Source: Rhodococcus opacus (lineage in GTDB: Bacteria > Actinomycetota > Actinomycetes > Mycobacteriales > Mycobacteriaceae). From it: DNA of 64,000 nt. The notes under the pieces were generated by a model that saw only the letters and a program-made list of their open reading frames with translations, had not been told where the DNA came from and did no database searches. This document shows positions 8,018 to 16,175 of this stretch, piece after piece (within the stretch, counting starts at the first letter, position 1; every line of letters starts with the position of its first letter). The stretch is from positions 62,001 through 126,000 of the forward strand of contig NZ_JAAXPA010000007.1 in the NCBI RefSeq assembly GCF_012396235.1, given 5' to 3'. The position numbers and the translations under genes were made by a program.

Positions 8018-9670
8018 TTACGCGCCTTTGCTTTCGGGCGAACCGTTGCCGTTGTGATCGTCGGCCGGACGGGTCTCGGTCTGCTCCTTGGCCCAGCGGT
8101 AGTCGGGCTTACCCGCCGGTGAGCGCTTGATCTCGTCGACGAACCAGAGGCTGCGCGGAACCTTGTATCCGGCAATCTCCTTGCGTGCCGCGTCGGCGAT
8201 CTCGTGCAGGCTCGGGCGCGCCCCGCCTCGGGCCTGGATGACGGCGGCGACCCGCTGGCCGAAGCGTTCGTCGGGGATGCCGACCACGATGGCGTCGAAA
8301 ACGTCGGGATGCGACTTGAGCGCGCCCTCGACCTCCTCGGGGAAGATCTTCTCGCCACCGCTGTTGATGGACACCGAACCGCGGCCGAGCATCGTCACCG
8401 TGCCGTCCGCCTCCACCTGCGCGAAGTCGCCGGGGATCGAGTAGCGGATGCCGTTGATCTCCTTGAACGTGGCTTTGGTCTTCTGGTCGTCCTTGTAGTA
8501 GCCGATGGGGATGTGCCCCTTGCGCGCCAGGATCCCGATCACGCCGGAGCCGGGTTCGACCGGGTTGCCGTCCTCACCGAGAACGGACGTGGACGCGTCG
8601 ATCTTCACCGTCGGGCCGCCGCCGTGCGAGTCGCCCTTCGCGACCACGCTGAGGCCGCCGAAACCGGTCTCGGACGACCCGATCGAATCGGTGATCATCC
8701 GGTTGGGCAGCAGCTCGAGGTACTTCTCCTTGATGCTGGGCGAGAACAGCGCCGCCGAACTCGCCATCAGGAACAGCGACGACAGGTCGTAGGGTTCGCC
8801 GCTCGCCTTGTCGCCCTCCACCAGCGCGTCGAGCATCGGTCGCGCCATCGCGTCGCCGGTGATGAAGATGAGGTTGACCTTGTGCTGATCGACGATCCGC
8901 CACACGTCGTGGCCGTCGAATTCGGGGTGCATCACGCACTTTCCGCCGCCGAACAGACTCTGGAACACCGCCCACTGGCTGCCGCCGTGGATCATCGGCG
9001 GGATCGGGAAACGGGTCATGCCGGGGCTCTCGGCGCCCAGCTTCGCGAGGTCCCACTCGTCCTCGACGTATTCCCCGGTCATGAAGTTGATGCCGCCGCC
9101 GAGAACCCGCCAGACGTCCTCGTGACGCCACATGACGCCCTTGGGTTTGCCGGTGGTGCCACCGGTGTAGAGCATGTACAGGTCATCGTTGCTGCGCTCG
9201 CCGAAGTCGCGGTCGGGGGAACCCTGCGCCAGAGCGGCCTCGTATTCGATGCCCTCGTAGTCGAGATCGGTGCCGTCCTCGACCACGACGGTGGTCTTCA
9301 GGAGCGGCGTCTCGGGGAGCACGTTCGCCACCTTGTCGGAGTAGCGGCGCTCGTGAACGAGCGCGACCATGTCCGAATTGTCGAAGATGTATTGCAACTC
9401 GTTCTCGATGTACCTGTAGTTGACGTTCACCATCACGGCACGGATCTTGAAGACCGCCACCATCGCCTCGATGGCCTCGATGGTGTTCCGGCAGTAGATG
9501 CCCACCTTGTCGCCGGGCTGGACACCCTGTTTGCGCAGGTAGTGGCCGAGACGATTGGCCCTCTCCTCCATCTGCGCGTACGTCACTTCCCGGTCGTCGG
9601 ACACCAACGCGACGCGGTCCGGAACGAGGTCGATTGCGTGCTCTACGAGGTCTGCGATATTAAGGGCCAC
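8018..9670 (-). CDS. fadD19: Steroid-CoA ligase FadD19
   Basis: This 550-residue AMP-forming ligase has the P-loop YTGGTTGKPKGV near 185, GSSETGFGG near 335 and a C-terminal KVPRSLWFVDEIKRSPAGKPDYRWAK with the catalytic lysine. Context and length match Rv3515c. FadD19 activates the C26 side-chain acid and in Rhodococcus is needed for C-24 branched sterols. I chose the GTG at 9668-9670 because the KstR box at 9681-9694 leaves no room for a longer protein. It has no Shine-Dalgarno sequence. Instead TACTTT lies exactly 7-12 nt upstream on the coding strand, the spacing of a -10 element for a leaderless mRNA. It overlaps nothing downstream and abuts the NMO-like gene. Confidence 0.9.
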   Translation of the reverse strand: MALNIADLVEHAIDLVPDRVALVSDDREVTYAQMEERANRLGHYLRKQGVQPGDKVGIYCRNTIEAIEAMVAVFKIRAVMVNVNYRYIENELQYIFDNSDMVALVHERRYSDKVANVLPETPLLKTTVVVEDGTDLDYEGIEYEAALAQGSPDRDFGERSNDDLYMLYTGGTTGKPKGVMWRHEDVWRVLGGGINFMTGEYVEDEWDLAKLGAESPGMTRFPIPPMIHGGSQWAVFQSLFGGGKCVMHPEFDGHDVWRIVDQHKVNLIFITGDAMARPMLDALVEGDKASGEPYDLSSLFLMASSAALFSPSIKEKYLELLPNRMITDSIGSSETGFGGLSVVAKGDSHGGGPTVKIDASTSVLGEDGNPVEPGSGVIGILARKGHIPIGYYKDDQKTKATFKEINGIRYSIPGDFAQVEADGTVTMLGRGSVSINSGGEKIFPEEVEGALKSHPDVFDAIVVGIPDERFGQRVAAVIQARGGARPSLHEIADAARKEIAGYKVPRSLWFVDEIKRSPAGKPDYRWAKEQTETRPADDHNGNGSPESKGA

Positions 9671-9676
9671 GTCAAC

Positions 9677-9682
9677 AAAGTA
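9677..9682 (-). promoter_or_regulatory. Putative -10 element of a leaderless fadD19 transcript
   Basis: On the minus strand TACTTT (TANNNT class) ends 6 nt before the fadD19 GTG, which would place transcription start on the G of the start codon. It overlaps the KstR box by 2 bp, so repressor binding would occlude it. Confidence 0.5.
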
Positions 9683-9694
9683 GAACGTGTTACC
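9681..9694. promoter_or_regulatory. KstR-type operator between fadD19 and echA19
   Basis: TAGAACGTGTTACC has the full AACnnGTT core and the first T of the consensus, with a mismatch only at the last base. It is 10 bp upstream of fadD19 and 55 bp upstream of echA19 in the divergent promoter. Confidence 0.8.
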
Positions 9695-9749
9695 GTTTCT
9701 GGCAAGACCCAATTTGAGAGCCAGCTCACACACCCTTCGGGAGACTTCA

Positions 9750-10604
9750 GTGTCCTCTACAACGACCGAGAAATCCGACATTTCGGCACAGTCGCCGCAC
9801 TGCCTCGTGGAGAAGCGCGGGCACGTCCTTATCGTGACGATGAACCGCCCCGAGGCGAAGAACGCGCTGTCCGGCGAAATGATGGCGATCATGCGGGACG
9901 CGTGGGATCAGGTCGACTCCGACCCGGACATCCGGGTCGCCATCCTCACCGGCGCAGGCGGCGCATTCTGCGCGGGCGCCGACCTCAAGGCCATGACGTC
10001 GCAGCACCCCGGCGACTCGTTCTCGGGCGCGGGCGAGCGGAGCGAGGGAAAGAATTCGTCGGGCTGGGACCTGTCGAAGATAGAGGCGCTTCTCAAGGGA
10101 CGGCGCCTCACCAAGCCCCTCATCGCCGCAGTCGAGGGTCCCGCCATCGCAGGCGGCACCGAGATCCTGCAGGGCACCGACATCCGAGTCGCCGGAGAGA
10201 GCGCCAAATTCGGTGTCTCCGAAGCCAAATGGGGACTCTTCCCCCTCGGCGGCTCCGCCGTGCGCCTCGTCCGGCAGATTCCGTACACCGTCGCCGCCGA
10301 CATCCTGCTGACCGGACGTCACATCAAGGCCCCCGAGGCCAAGGAAATCGGCCTCATCGGGCACGTCGTCCCCGACGGTCAGGCCCTCGACAAGGCCCTC
10401 GAACTCGCCGACCTCATCTCCGCCAACGGCCCCCTCGCCGTCCAGGCGATCCTGAAGACCATCCGCGACACCGAAGGCATGCACGAGGAAGAGGCATTCC
10501 AGATCGACGCCGCCCTCGGCACCGAGGTCTTCAAGAGCGCCGACGCGAAGGAAGGCCCCCGAGCCTTCTCCGAAAAGCGCGCGCCGAAATTCGAGGGCCG
10601 CTGA
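9750..10604 (+). CDS. echA19: Enoyl-CoA hydratase EchA19
   Basis: This 284-residue crotonase-fold protein has [12 protein letters not shown] near 30, the oxyanion-hole motif [12 protein letters not shown] near 70 and [12 protein letters not shown] near 125. In M. tuberculosis EchA19 (Rv3516) hydrates the side-chain enoyl-CoA formed by the FadE26-FadE27 pair. It diverges from fadD19 as in M. tuberculosis. I chose the GTG at 9750-9752, which has GGGAG 6 nt upstream, because the longer open frame would run through the KstR box. Palindrome B1 follows 22 bp after the stop. Confidence 0.9.
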   Translation: MSSTTTEKSDISAQSPHCLVEKRGHVLIVTMNRPEAKNALSGEMMAIMRDAWDQVDSDPDIRVAILTGAGGAFCAGADLKAMTSQHPGDSFSGAGERSEGKNSSGWDLSKIEALLKGRRLTKPLIAAVEGPAIAGGTEILQGTDIRVAGESAKFGVSEAKWGLFPLGGSAVRLVRQIPYTVAADILLTGRHIKAPEAKEIGLIGHVVPDGQALDKALELADLISANGPLAVQAILKTIRDTEGMHEEEAFQIDAALGTEVFKSADAKEGPRAFSEKRAPKFEGR

Positions 10605-10626
10605 CCCCGGGTGCACTAGTCCCGGG

Positions 10627-10671
10627 CGAATGTACCTTTCGGCGCATCTGAGGCGGCGAGAGGTACATTCG
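10627..10671. repeat. Palindrome B1 (intergenic inverted repeat)
   Basis: CGAATGTACCT (10627-10637) pairs with AGGTACATTCG (10661-10671) around a loop with the family-conserved GGCGCATCTGAGGC. It lies just after echA19. Further copies are at 11735-11779 (inverted) and 49141-49185. It may end echA19 transcription, but the long conserved loop is unusual for a plain terminator. Confidence 0.7.
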
Positions 10672-10686
10672 GCCAGGATGTGAGGG

Positions 10687-10713
10687 TTATCCACAGCCCC
10701 CTACTTATCCACA
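10687..10713 (+). promoter_or_regulatory. Pair of perfect DnaA-box sequences
   Basis: TTATCCACA occurs at 10687-10695 and again at 10705-10713, 18 bp apart in the same orientation. Each copy matches the canonical DnaA box TTATnCACA. They lie 20 bp upstream of the AbiEi/DUF559-like gene. Two boxes do not make an origin. Control of the downstream gene by DnaA, or chance, are the options. Confidence 0.55.
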
Positions 10714-10732
10714 GACCTCACCAAATCGCCTG

Positions 10733-11737
10733 GTGACCAGACCTGCCGCCGACAGCGAGTGCGTCATCATCGACTCCATGCGACGGGGAGAGTGGGGGCA
10801 TCGCCTCGAAGACCTGTACGGAGTGAGCCGGTCCGGAATCATCCGCACCGCCGAGTTGAGGCAATGGGGCGTATCGAATTCGGCGATCGACGCTCGATGC
10901 CGTCCGGGCGGGCCGTGGCAACGCATCCTTCCGGGTGTCGTGATGCTCGGCAACGGCCACCCGACCGCGCGTCAGCGTGCCGTGGCCGCGATCGTGCTCA
11001 GCGGCCAGAACGCAGTCCTCACCGGGCGAGCAGCGCTGCACGAATACGGCTACGGAACGTCGTACTCCGGCGACGCCCATGTTCTGATCGCCACGCACCG
11101 GCGCGTGCAGTCCACGGGCTTCGTCCTCGTCGAACGTACGACGCGGTTGCCCGTGCCGGTGACACGCAACGGGCTTCCCTGCGCACCGCTTCCACGCGCG
11201 TTGCTCGACGCAGCACGACGGTGCCGCACCCTGGACAGCACTCGATCCCTCATCGCCGAGGTGATCCAGCGAGGCGAGGTGAGCGTTGCCGAGCTGATCG
11301 CGGAGTTGGACTCGGGTAGTGGCCGGGGTGCAGCACTCCCCCGGACAGTGCTGCGCGAAGTGAGTGCCGACGTCCACTCGGTGTCCGAGGCCGAAGCCCG
11401 CAGACTATGGCTGCGCAGCGGACTGCCCCGAATGGTTTTCAACCGCAAGATCGTCGACGCCGACGGACAGTTCATCGCCATGCCGGACGGATGGATCGAC
11501 GACGTCGCATTCGCCTGGGACATCGACTCACTCGACTGGCATCTGGCACCGAAGGCGTACAAATCGACCGTCGAGCGCCGCACCCGGATGCAGAACCACG
11601 GCATCATCGTGCTGCCGACGCTACCGAGCGCCGTCCGGGACGACCCCGACCGCGTGATCGCCGACCTCCGGTCGCACTACCAGCTGGCGTCGTCCCGCCC
11701 CCGGCCGGAGGTCCGGATGCTCAGAGCGCCCGGGTGA
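10733..11737 (+). CDS. AbiEi/DUF559-like protein with PD-(D/E)XK-type C-terminus
   Basis: This protein has about 334 residues. The N-terminal half has a winged-helix-like pattern (SRSGIIRTAELRQWGVSNSAI, then GPWQRILPGVVM, then LTGRAALHEYGY) as in AbiEi-type antitoxin-like proteins. The C-terminal third resembles DUF559/Vsr-type nuclease domains (PDGWIDDVAFAWDIDSLDWH then an R/K-rich helix), with D-x-D where many members have E-x-D. The start is uncertain: GTG 10733 or ATG 10778. The family is common and mobile in actinobacteria, and its biological role is unclear. It interrupts the expected sterol gene order, is preceded by two DnaA boxes and is bracketed by inverted copies of palindrome B, which suggests separate acquisition. 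Confidence 0.65.
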   Translation: MTRPAADSECVIIDSMRRGEWGHRLEDLYGVSRSGIIRTAELRQWGVSNSAIDARCRPGGPWQRILPGVVMLGNGHPTARQRAVAAIVLSGQNAVLTGRAALHEYGYGTSYSGDAHVLIATHRRVQSTGFVLVERTTRLPVPVTRNGLPCAPLPRALLDAARRCRTLDSTRSLIAEVIQRGEVSVAELIAELDSGSGRGAALPRTVLREVSADVHSVSEAEARRLWLRSGLPRMVFNRKIVDADGQFIAMPDGWIDDVAFAWDIDSLDWHLAPKAYKSTVERRTRMQNHGIIVLPTLPSAVRDDPDRVIADLRSHYQLASSRPRPEVRMLRAPG

Positions 11738-11779
11738 ATGCGCCGTTCAACGCCTCAGGTGCGCCGAAAGGTACATTCG
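11735..11779. repeat. Palindrome B2 (inverted, one arm degenerate)
   Basis: 11751-11779 is the reverse complement of the first 29 bp of palindrome B1 with one mismatch. The opposite arm (TGAATGCGCCGTT) is degenerate and contains the stop codon of the AbiEi-like gene. Together with B1 it brackets that gene in opposite orientation. Confidence 0.65.
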
Positions 11780-11811
11780 CCCGGCCAGGGGGGAGCCGGC
11801 GGCGGGGGAGG

Positions 11812-12849
11812 TCAGCCGAGGACCGCCGCGGACAGTTCGCGGACGTGGTCGGCGTCGCGGCAGGAGACGAGGAGCATCGTGACGCCGGCGTCGGCCCAGC
11901 GTTTGACGTCGGCGCGGACTTCGTCGACGTTGCCGATGATCATGGTCTCGGTGACCATCTCGTCGGGGACGACGGCGGCGGCTTCGTCCTTGCGGCCTGC
12001 GCGGAAGAGGCGCCCGATTTCCTCGACCTGTTCGCCGTAGCCCATGCGGGTGTAGACCTGGGCGTGGAAGTTGAGTTCGGGGGCACCCATGCCGCCGACG
12101 TACAGGGCGGTGATCGGTTTGAGGCCGGCGATGGCGGTGGTGCGGTCGTCGGTGACGATCACCTGACAGGTGGCCGCGACTTCGAAGTCTTCGCGGCTGC
12201 GCCGGGCGCCGGGGCGGGCGAAACCCTCGTCGAGCCATTCGTTGTACATGGGTGCGAGGCGGGGCGAGTAGTAGATGGCGAGCCAGCCGTCGGCGATCTC
12301 GGCGGTGAGCGCGACGTTCTTCGGACCTTCGGCGCCGAGCCAGATGGGGATGTCGGCGCGCAGGGGGTGGGTGATCGGCTTGAGCGGTTTCCCGAGGCCG
12401 GTGCTGCCGGGCCCGGTGTACGGCAGCGGGAAGTGCGGGCCGTCGCTGGTGACGGGTTCCTCCCGCGACAGGACTTTCCGGATGATGGAGACGTATTCGC
12501 GGGTGCGGGCGAGCGGTTTCGTGAACGGCTGCCCGTACCACCCTTCGACGACCTGCGGCCCGGACACGCCGAGCCCGAGAATCGCCCGTCCGCCGCTGAG
12601 GTGGTCGAGGGTGAGTGCGTGCATGGCGGTGCTGGTGGGTGTGCGCGCGGAGATCTGGACGACGGACGTGCCCAGCCGGACGCGTTCGGTGCTCGAACCC
12701 CACCAGGCGAGGGGGGTGAAGGCGTCGGAACCCCAGGATTCGGCGGCGAAGACGGCGTCGAATCCCTCGGCTTCGGCCGCGGCGATCAACGCCGGGACCT
12801 TCGCCGGCGGCTGTGCGCCCCAGTATCCCAGTTGCAACCCGAGCTTCAT
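11812..12849 (-). CDS. F420-dependent LLM-class oxidoreductase (Rv3520c-like)
   Basis: This 345-residue luciferase-like monooxygenase-fold protein has MKLGLQLGYWGAQPP at the start, RVRLGTSVVQISARTP near 70 and HLSGGRAILGLGVSGPQVVEGWYG near 105, the pattern of F420-dependent LLM oxidoreductases. Position opposite the DUF35-ltp4-ltp3 operon matches Rv3520c. The natural substrate is unknown; a redox step in sterol side-chain or ring metabolism is inferred from context. The ATG at 12847-12849 has GCGGAGG upstream. A perfect KstR palindrome lies 50 bp upstream and serves both directions. Confidence 0.85.
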   Translation of the reverse strand: MKLGLQLGYWGAQPPAKVPALIAAAEAEGFDAVFAAESWGSDAFTPLAWWGSSTERVRLGTSVVQISARTPTSTAMHALTLDHLSGGRAILGLGVSGPQVVEGWYGQPFTKPLARTREYVSIIRKVLSREEPVTSDGPHFPLPYTGPGSTGLGKPLKPITHPLRADIPIWLGAEGPKNVALTAEIADGWLAIYYSPRLAPMYNEWLDEGFARPGARRSREDFEVAATCQVIVTDDRTTAIAGLKPITALYVGGMGAPELNFHAQVYTRMGYGEQVEEIGRLFRAGRKDEAAAVVPDEMVTETMIIGNVDEVRADVKRWADAGVTMLLVSCRDADHVRELSAAVLG

Positions 12850-12899
12850 CGTGTGCCTCCGCATCGACCGTCGTCAGAAGTGACCCTTGCCACAAACAC

Positions 12900-12913
12900 T
12901 AGAACCTGTTCTA
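12900..12913. promoter_or_regulatory. Perfect KstR operator, LLM gene / DUF35 divergent promoter
   Basis: TAGAACCTGTTCTA is a fully palindromic match to TnnAACnnGTTnnA. It is the best box in the window and lies between the LLM gene and the DUF35-ltp4-ltp3 operon. Confidence 0.9.
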
Positions 12914-12928
12914 CTCGAAGTTGTGAGC

Positions 12929-13909
12929 ATGGGAAAGAGCGCGGTGGCCGAAAAATTCTCGAACGAACCGTTGAGCGCCCCGCTGAAACTTCAATTCGAC
13001 TACACCCGATCGGTGGGTCCGACCATCGGAGCCTTCGTGACCGCGCTGCGCGACCGCAAGGTCATCGGCGCCCGCGGCTCGGACGGACGCGTCTACGTCC
13101 CGCCGCCCGAATTCGATCCGAACACCGCCGAACCTCTCACCGACTTCGTCGGGGTTTCCGACGCCGGGACCGTGGTGAGCTGGACGTGGATGCCGGAACC
13201 GATTGCCGGACAGCCACTCACCACCCCCTTCGCGTGGGCGCTGATCACGCTGGACGGCGCCGACACGTCCCTGGTGCACGCCGTGGACGTCGGCTCCCCC
13301 GCCGGGATGAGCACCGGTATGCGGGTCCGGGCACGGTGGGCGCAGGAGCGGGTCGGGCGCATCCAGGACATCGTGTGCTTCGAACCCGGGGAGTCGACCG
13401 GCGAACCCGGCCCGTCCGCGGAGTCCGAACCGGTCACGATGGTCACGACGCCGATCGATCTCGACTACATGCACTCCGCCTCCGCCGAGGAGAGCTACTA
13501 CCTCCGAGGGTTGAAGGCGGGCAAGCTGATCGGTGGCCGCACCGGACCGGACGGCAAGGTGTACATCCCGCCGCGCAGCGCCAACCCCACCGACGGCATC
13601 CCGACGAAGGAGCAGGTGGAACTGCCGGACAGGGGCATCGTCACCACGTTCTGCATCGTGAATGTCCCCTTCCTCGGACAGCGGATCAAGCCACCGTACG
13701 TCGCCGCCTACGTGCTGCTCGACGGCGCGGACATCGCGTTCCTGCACCTGATCCTCGACTGCGACGCCGCCGACGTGCGGATGGGCATGCGCGTGGAGGC
13801 CAAATGGAAGCCGCGCGAGGAGTGGGGCTACACCCTCGAGAACATCGAGTACTTCAGGCCGACGGGTGAGCCCGACGCCGAGTACGACACCTACAAACAC
13901 CACCTGTAA
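12929..13909 (+). CDS. Tandem DUF35 OB-fold protein, partner of Ltp aldolases (Rv3521-like)
   Basis: This 326-residue protein is built of two similar halves. Each has a rubredoxin-like/OB-fold DUF35 pattern: GARGSDGRVYVPPPEFDP near 45 and GGRTGPDGKVYIPPRSANP near 205, each followed by DxGTVVSWTW-type or DRGIVTTFC-type strands. The usual zinc-binding cysteines of DUF35 are absent from these loops. DUF35 proteins bind acyl-CoA and associate with thiolase-fold lipid-transfer proteins; ChsH2 with Ltp2 is the known retro-aldolase pair. Here the gene leads directly into ltp4 and ltp3, so it is the likely partner of one or both. I chose the ATG at 12929. GTG 12923 is also possible, and neither has a clear Shine-Dalgarno sequence. 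Confidence 0.82.
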   Translation: MGKSAVAEKFSNEPLSAPLKLQFDYTRSVGPTIGAFVTALRDRKVIGARGSDGRVYVPPPEFDPNTAEPLTDFVGVSDAGTVVSWTWMPEPIAGQPLTTPFAWALITLDGADTSLVHAVDVGSPAGMSTGMRVRARWAQERVGRIQDIVCFEPGESTGEPGPSAESEPVTMVTTPIDLDYMHSASAEESYYLRGLKAGKLIGGRTGPDGKVYIPPRSANPTDGIPTKEQVELPDRGIVTTFCIVNVPFLGQRIKPPYVAAYVLLDGADIAFLHLILDCDAADVRMGMRVEAKWKPREEWGYTLENIEYFRPTGEPDAEYDTYKHHL

Positions 13910-13921
13910 GGGCGCGGCACA

Positions 13922-14986
13922 ATGACAGATATCGCAGTCGTCGGGTTCGCGCACGCACCACACGTGCGCGAGACCACCGGCACCACCAACGGCGTCGAGA
14001 TGCTGGTTCCCTGCTTCCAGCAGCTGTACGAGGAGCTCGGAATCACCAAGTCCGACATCGGTTTCTGGTGTTCCGGGTCTTCGGACTACCTGGCCGGCCG
14101 TTCGTTCTCCTTCATCTCCGCCGTCGACTCGATCGGCGCGGTGCCGCCGATCAACGAGTCGCACGTCGAGATGGATGCGGCGTGGGCGTTCTACGAGGCC
14201 TGGATCAAGATCATGACCGGCGAGGTCGACACCGCCCTCGTCTACGGCTTCGGGAAGTCGTCGGCGGGCAACCTCCGCAAGATCCTGTCGATGCAACTCG
14301 ACCCCTACCTGGTCACCCCGCTCGCCCTCGACTCCGTGTCGCTCGCCGGACTGCAGGCCCGCCTCGGACTCGACGCCGGAAAGTGGACGGCCGAGGAGAT
14401 GGCGGCCGTGGCCGCGCGCAGCCGGGCCGCGGCGGAGAGCAATCCGAACACCCAGCTGTCGGGGCACGTCGACATCAACGCGCTGCTCGCCAGTCCGTTC
14501 GTCGCGGACCCGTTGCGCGCCCACGACTGCGCACCGATCACGGACGGCGCCGCCGCTGTCGTGCTCGCCGCCGGCGATCGTGCCCGTGAGCTGTGCGAGC
14601 GGCCTGCGTGGATCACCGGGATCGAGCATCGGATCGATTCCCCGAACTTCGGCGCCCGTGACCTGACGGTCTCACCGTCGACGACGGCGTCCGCCCGCGC
14701 CGCCACCGGAGGGGACGTCGGCGGAATCGACGTAGCCGAACTGCACGGACCGTTCACCCATCAGGAACTGATCCTCCGCGAGGCCATCGGACTGTCCGAT
14801 GCGACGGCGATCAACCCGTCGGGCGGCCCGCTGAGCGGGAACCCGATGTTCTCGGCGGGTCTGGAACGCATAGGTTACGCAGCAAAGGCCATCATGGACG
14901 GCAACGCCGGGCGCACGCTGGCACACGCTACGAGTGGTGCTGTGCTGCAACAGAATCTGGTCGCAGTCTTGGAGGGACGCAACTGA
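13922..14986 (+). CDS. ltp4: Thiolase-fold aldolase/lipid-transfer protein Ltp4
   Basis: This 354-residue thiolase-superfamily (SCP2-type) protein matches Rv3522. In the thiolase nucleophile region it reads SHVEMDAAWAFYEA, without the catalytic cysteine, and the C-terminal GHP motif is replaced by NPSGGPLSGNP. It is therefore not expected to be a working thiolase. In Rhodococcus, Ltp3 and Ltp4 act as aldol-lyases needed for C-24 branched sterol side chains. That fits its position behind a DUF35 partner and beside ltp3, whose start overlaps its stop (TGATG). Physical association with the DUF35 protein is inferred from operon order. Confidence 0.88.
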   Translation: MTDIAVVGFAHAPHVRETTGTTNGVEMLVPCFQQLYEELGITKSDIGFWCSGSSDYLAGRSFSFISAVDSIGAVPPINESHVEMDAAWAFYEAWIKIMTGEVDTALVYGFGKSSAGNLRKILSMQLDPYLVTPLALDSVSLAGLQARLGLDAGKWTAEEMAAVAARSRAAAESNPNTQLSGHVDINALLASPFVADPLRAHDCAPITDGAAAVVLAAGDRARELCERPAWITGIEHRIDSPNFGARDLTVSPSTTASARAATGGDVGGIDVAELHGPFTHQELILREAIGLSDATAINPSGGPLSGNPMFSAGLERIGYAAKAIMDGNAGRTLAHATSGAVLQQNLVAVLEGRN

Positions 14987-16161
14987 TGGCGAATCAATTG
15001 GCCGCGGTGCTCGGCACCGGTCAGACGCATTACGTCGCGAAGCGGCACGACGTGTCCATGGCGGGGCTGGTTCGCGAGGCGATCGACCGCGCGATGGAAG
15101 ACGCCCGGGTGGGCTGGGACGACATCGACGCGGTCGTGATCGGGAAGGCCCCCGACCTCTTCGAGGGGTCGATGATGCCGGAGCTTGCGATGTCGGACGC
15201 GCTGGGCGCCAACGGCAAACCACTCCTGCGTGTGCACACCGCAGGCTCGGTCGGCGGTTCGACCGCGGTGGTGGCGTCGAGCCTCGTGAAGTCCGGCGTG
15301 CACAAGCGGGTACTGACGGTGGCGTGGGAGAAGCAGTCCGAGTCGAACGCCATGTGGGCGCTGTCCACCCCCATTCCGTTCCACATGCCGGTCGGTGCGG
15401 GCGCGGGCGGCTACTTCGCCCCGCACGTCCGCTCGTACATCCGGCGGTCGGGCGCACCCGATCACATCGGCGCGATGGTGGCGGTGAAGGACCGGCTGAA
15501 CGGCAGCCTCAACCCGTACGCCCACCTCAAGCAACCCGACATCACGCTCGAATCCGTGCAGGCCTCGCAGATGCTGTGGGATCCCATCCGCTACGACGAG
15601 ACGTGTCCGTCCTCGGACGGCGCCTGCGCGATGGTGATCGGCAACGAGGAGGCGGCCGGGCAGGTCACGACGGACGGTCGTGAGGTGGCCTGGATCCACG
15701 CCACCGCGATGCGCACCGAGCCCACCACGTTCGCGGGACGCGACCAGGTGAATCCGCAGGCCGGCCGGGACGCCGCGGCCGCGCTGTGGCAGGCCGCTGG
15801 CATCAAGGATCCGCTCGACGAGATCGACGTGGCCGAAATCTACGTCCCCTTCTCCTGGTTCGAACCGATGTGGCTCGAGAATCTGGGGTTCGTCTCCGAG
15901 GGCGAGGGCTGGAAACTGACCGAGGCGGGCGAGACCGCCATCGGCGGCCGGCTTCCGCTCAACGCGTCCGGCGGTGTCCTGTCGTCCAACCCCATCGGCG
16001 CCTCGGGCATGATCCGGTTCGCCGAGTCGGCGATGCAGGTGATGCACCGCGCCGGCGACCATCAGGTGAAGGACGCACGCAAGGCACTCGGCCACGCCTA
16101 CGGCGGCGGTTCGCAGTACTTCTCGATGTGGGTGGTCGGTTCCGACCGGCCGAACAACTAG
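14986..16161 (+). CDS. ltp3: Thiolase-fold aldolase/lipid-transfer protein Ltp3
   Basis: This 391-residue thiolase-superfamily protein matches Rv3523. The nucleophile loop reads RVHTAGSVGGSTAVVAS, with Ala/Gly where thiolases have cysteine. The C-terminal histidine loop reads NASGGVLSSNPIGASG. Both catalytic residues are therefore missing, as in Ltp2-type retro-aldolases. The role is carbon-carbon cleavage of a branched side-chain CoA thioester, together with Ltp4 and the upstream DUF35 protein (established for Rhodococcus sterol degraders; partner choice inferred). The ATG overlaps the ltp4 stop by one base. A GGAGCGG sequence for the next gene begins at its stop codon. Confidence 0.88.
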   Translation: MANQLAAVLGTGQTHYVAKRHDVSMAGLVREAIDRAMEDARVGWDDIDAVVIGKAPDLFEGSMMPELAMSDALGANGKPLLRVHTAGSVGGSTAVVASSLVKSGVHKRVLTVAWEKQSESNAMWALSTPIPFHMPVGAGAGGYFAPHVRSYIRRSGAPDHIGAMVAVKDRLNGSLNPYAHLKQPDITLESVQASQMLWDPIRYDETCPSSDGACAMVIGNEEAAGQVTTDGREVAWIHATAMRTEPTTFAGRDQVNPQAGRDAAAALWQAAGIKDPLDEIDVAEIYVPFSWFEPMWLENLGFVSEGEGWKLTEAGETAIGGRLPLNASGGVLSSNPIGASGMIRFAESAMQVMHRAGDHQVKDARKALGHAYGGGSQYFSMWVVGSDRPNN

Positions 16162-16175
16162 GAGCGGACATCACC

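Noticed and set aside
10687..10713. Replication origin
   Set aside because: Two DnaA boxes only, no AT-rich unwinding element, and no dnaA, dnaN, rep or par gene nearby.
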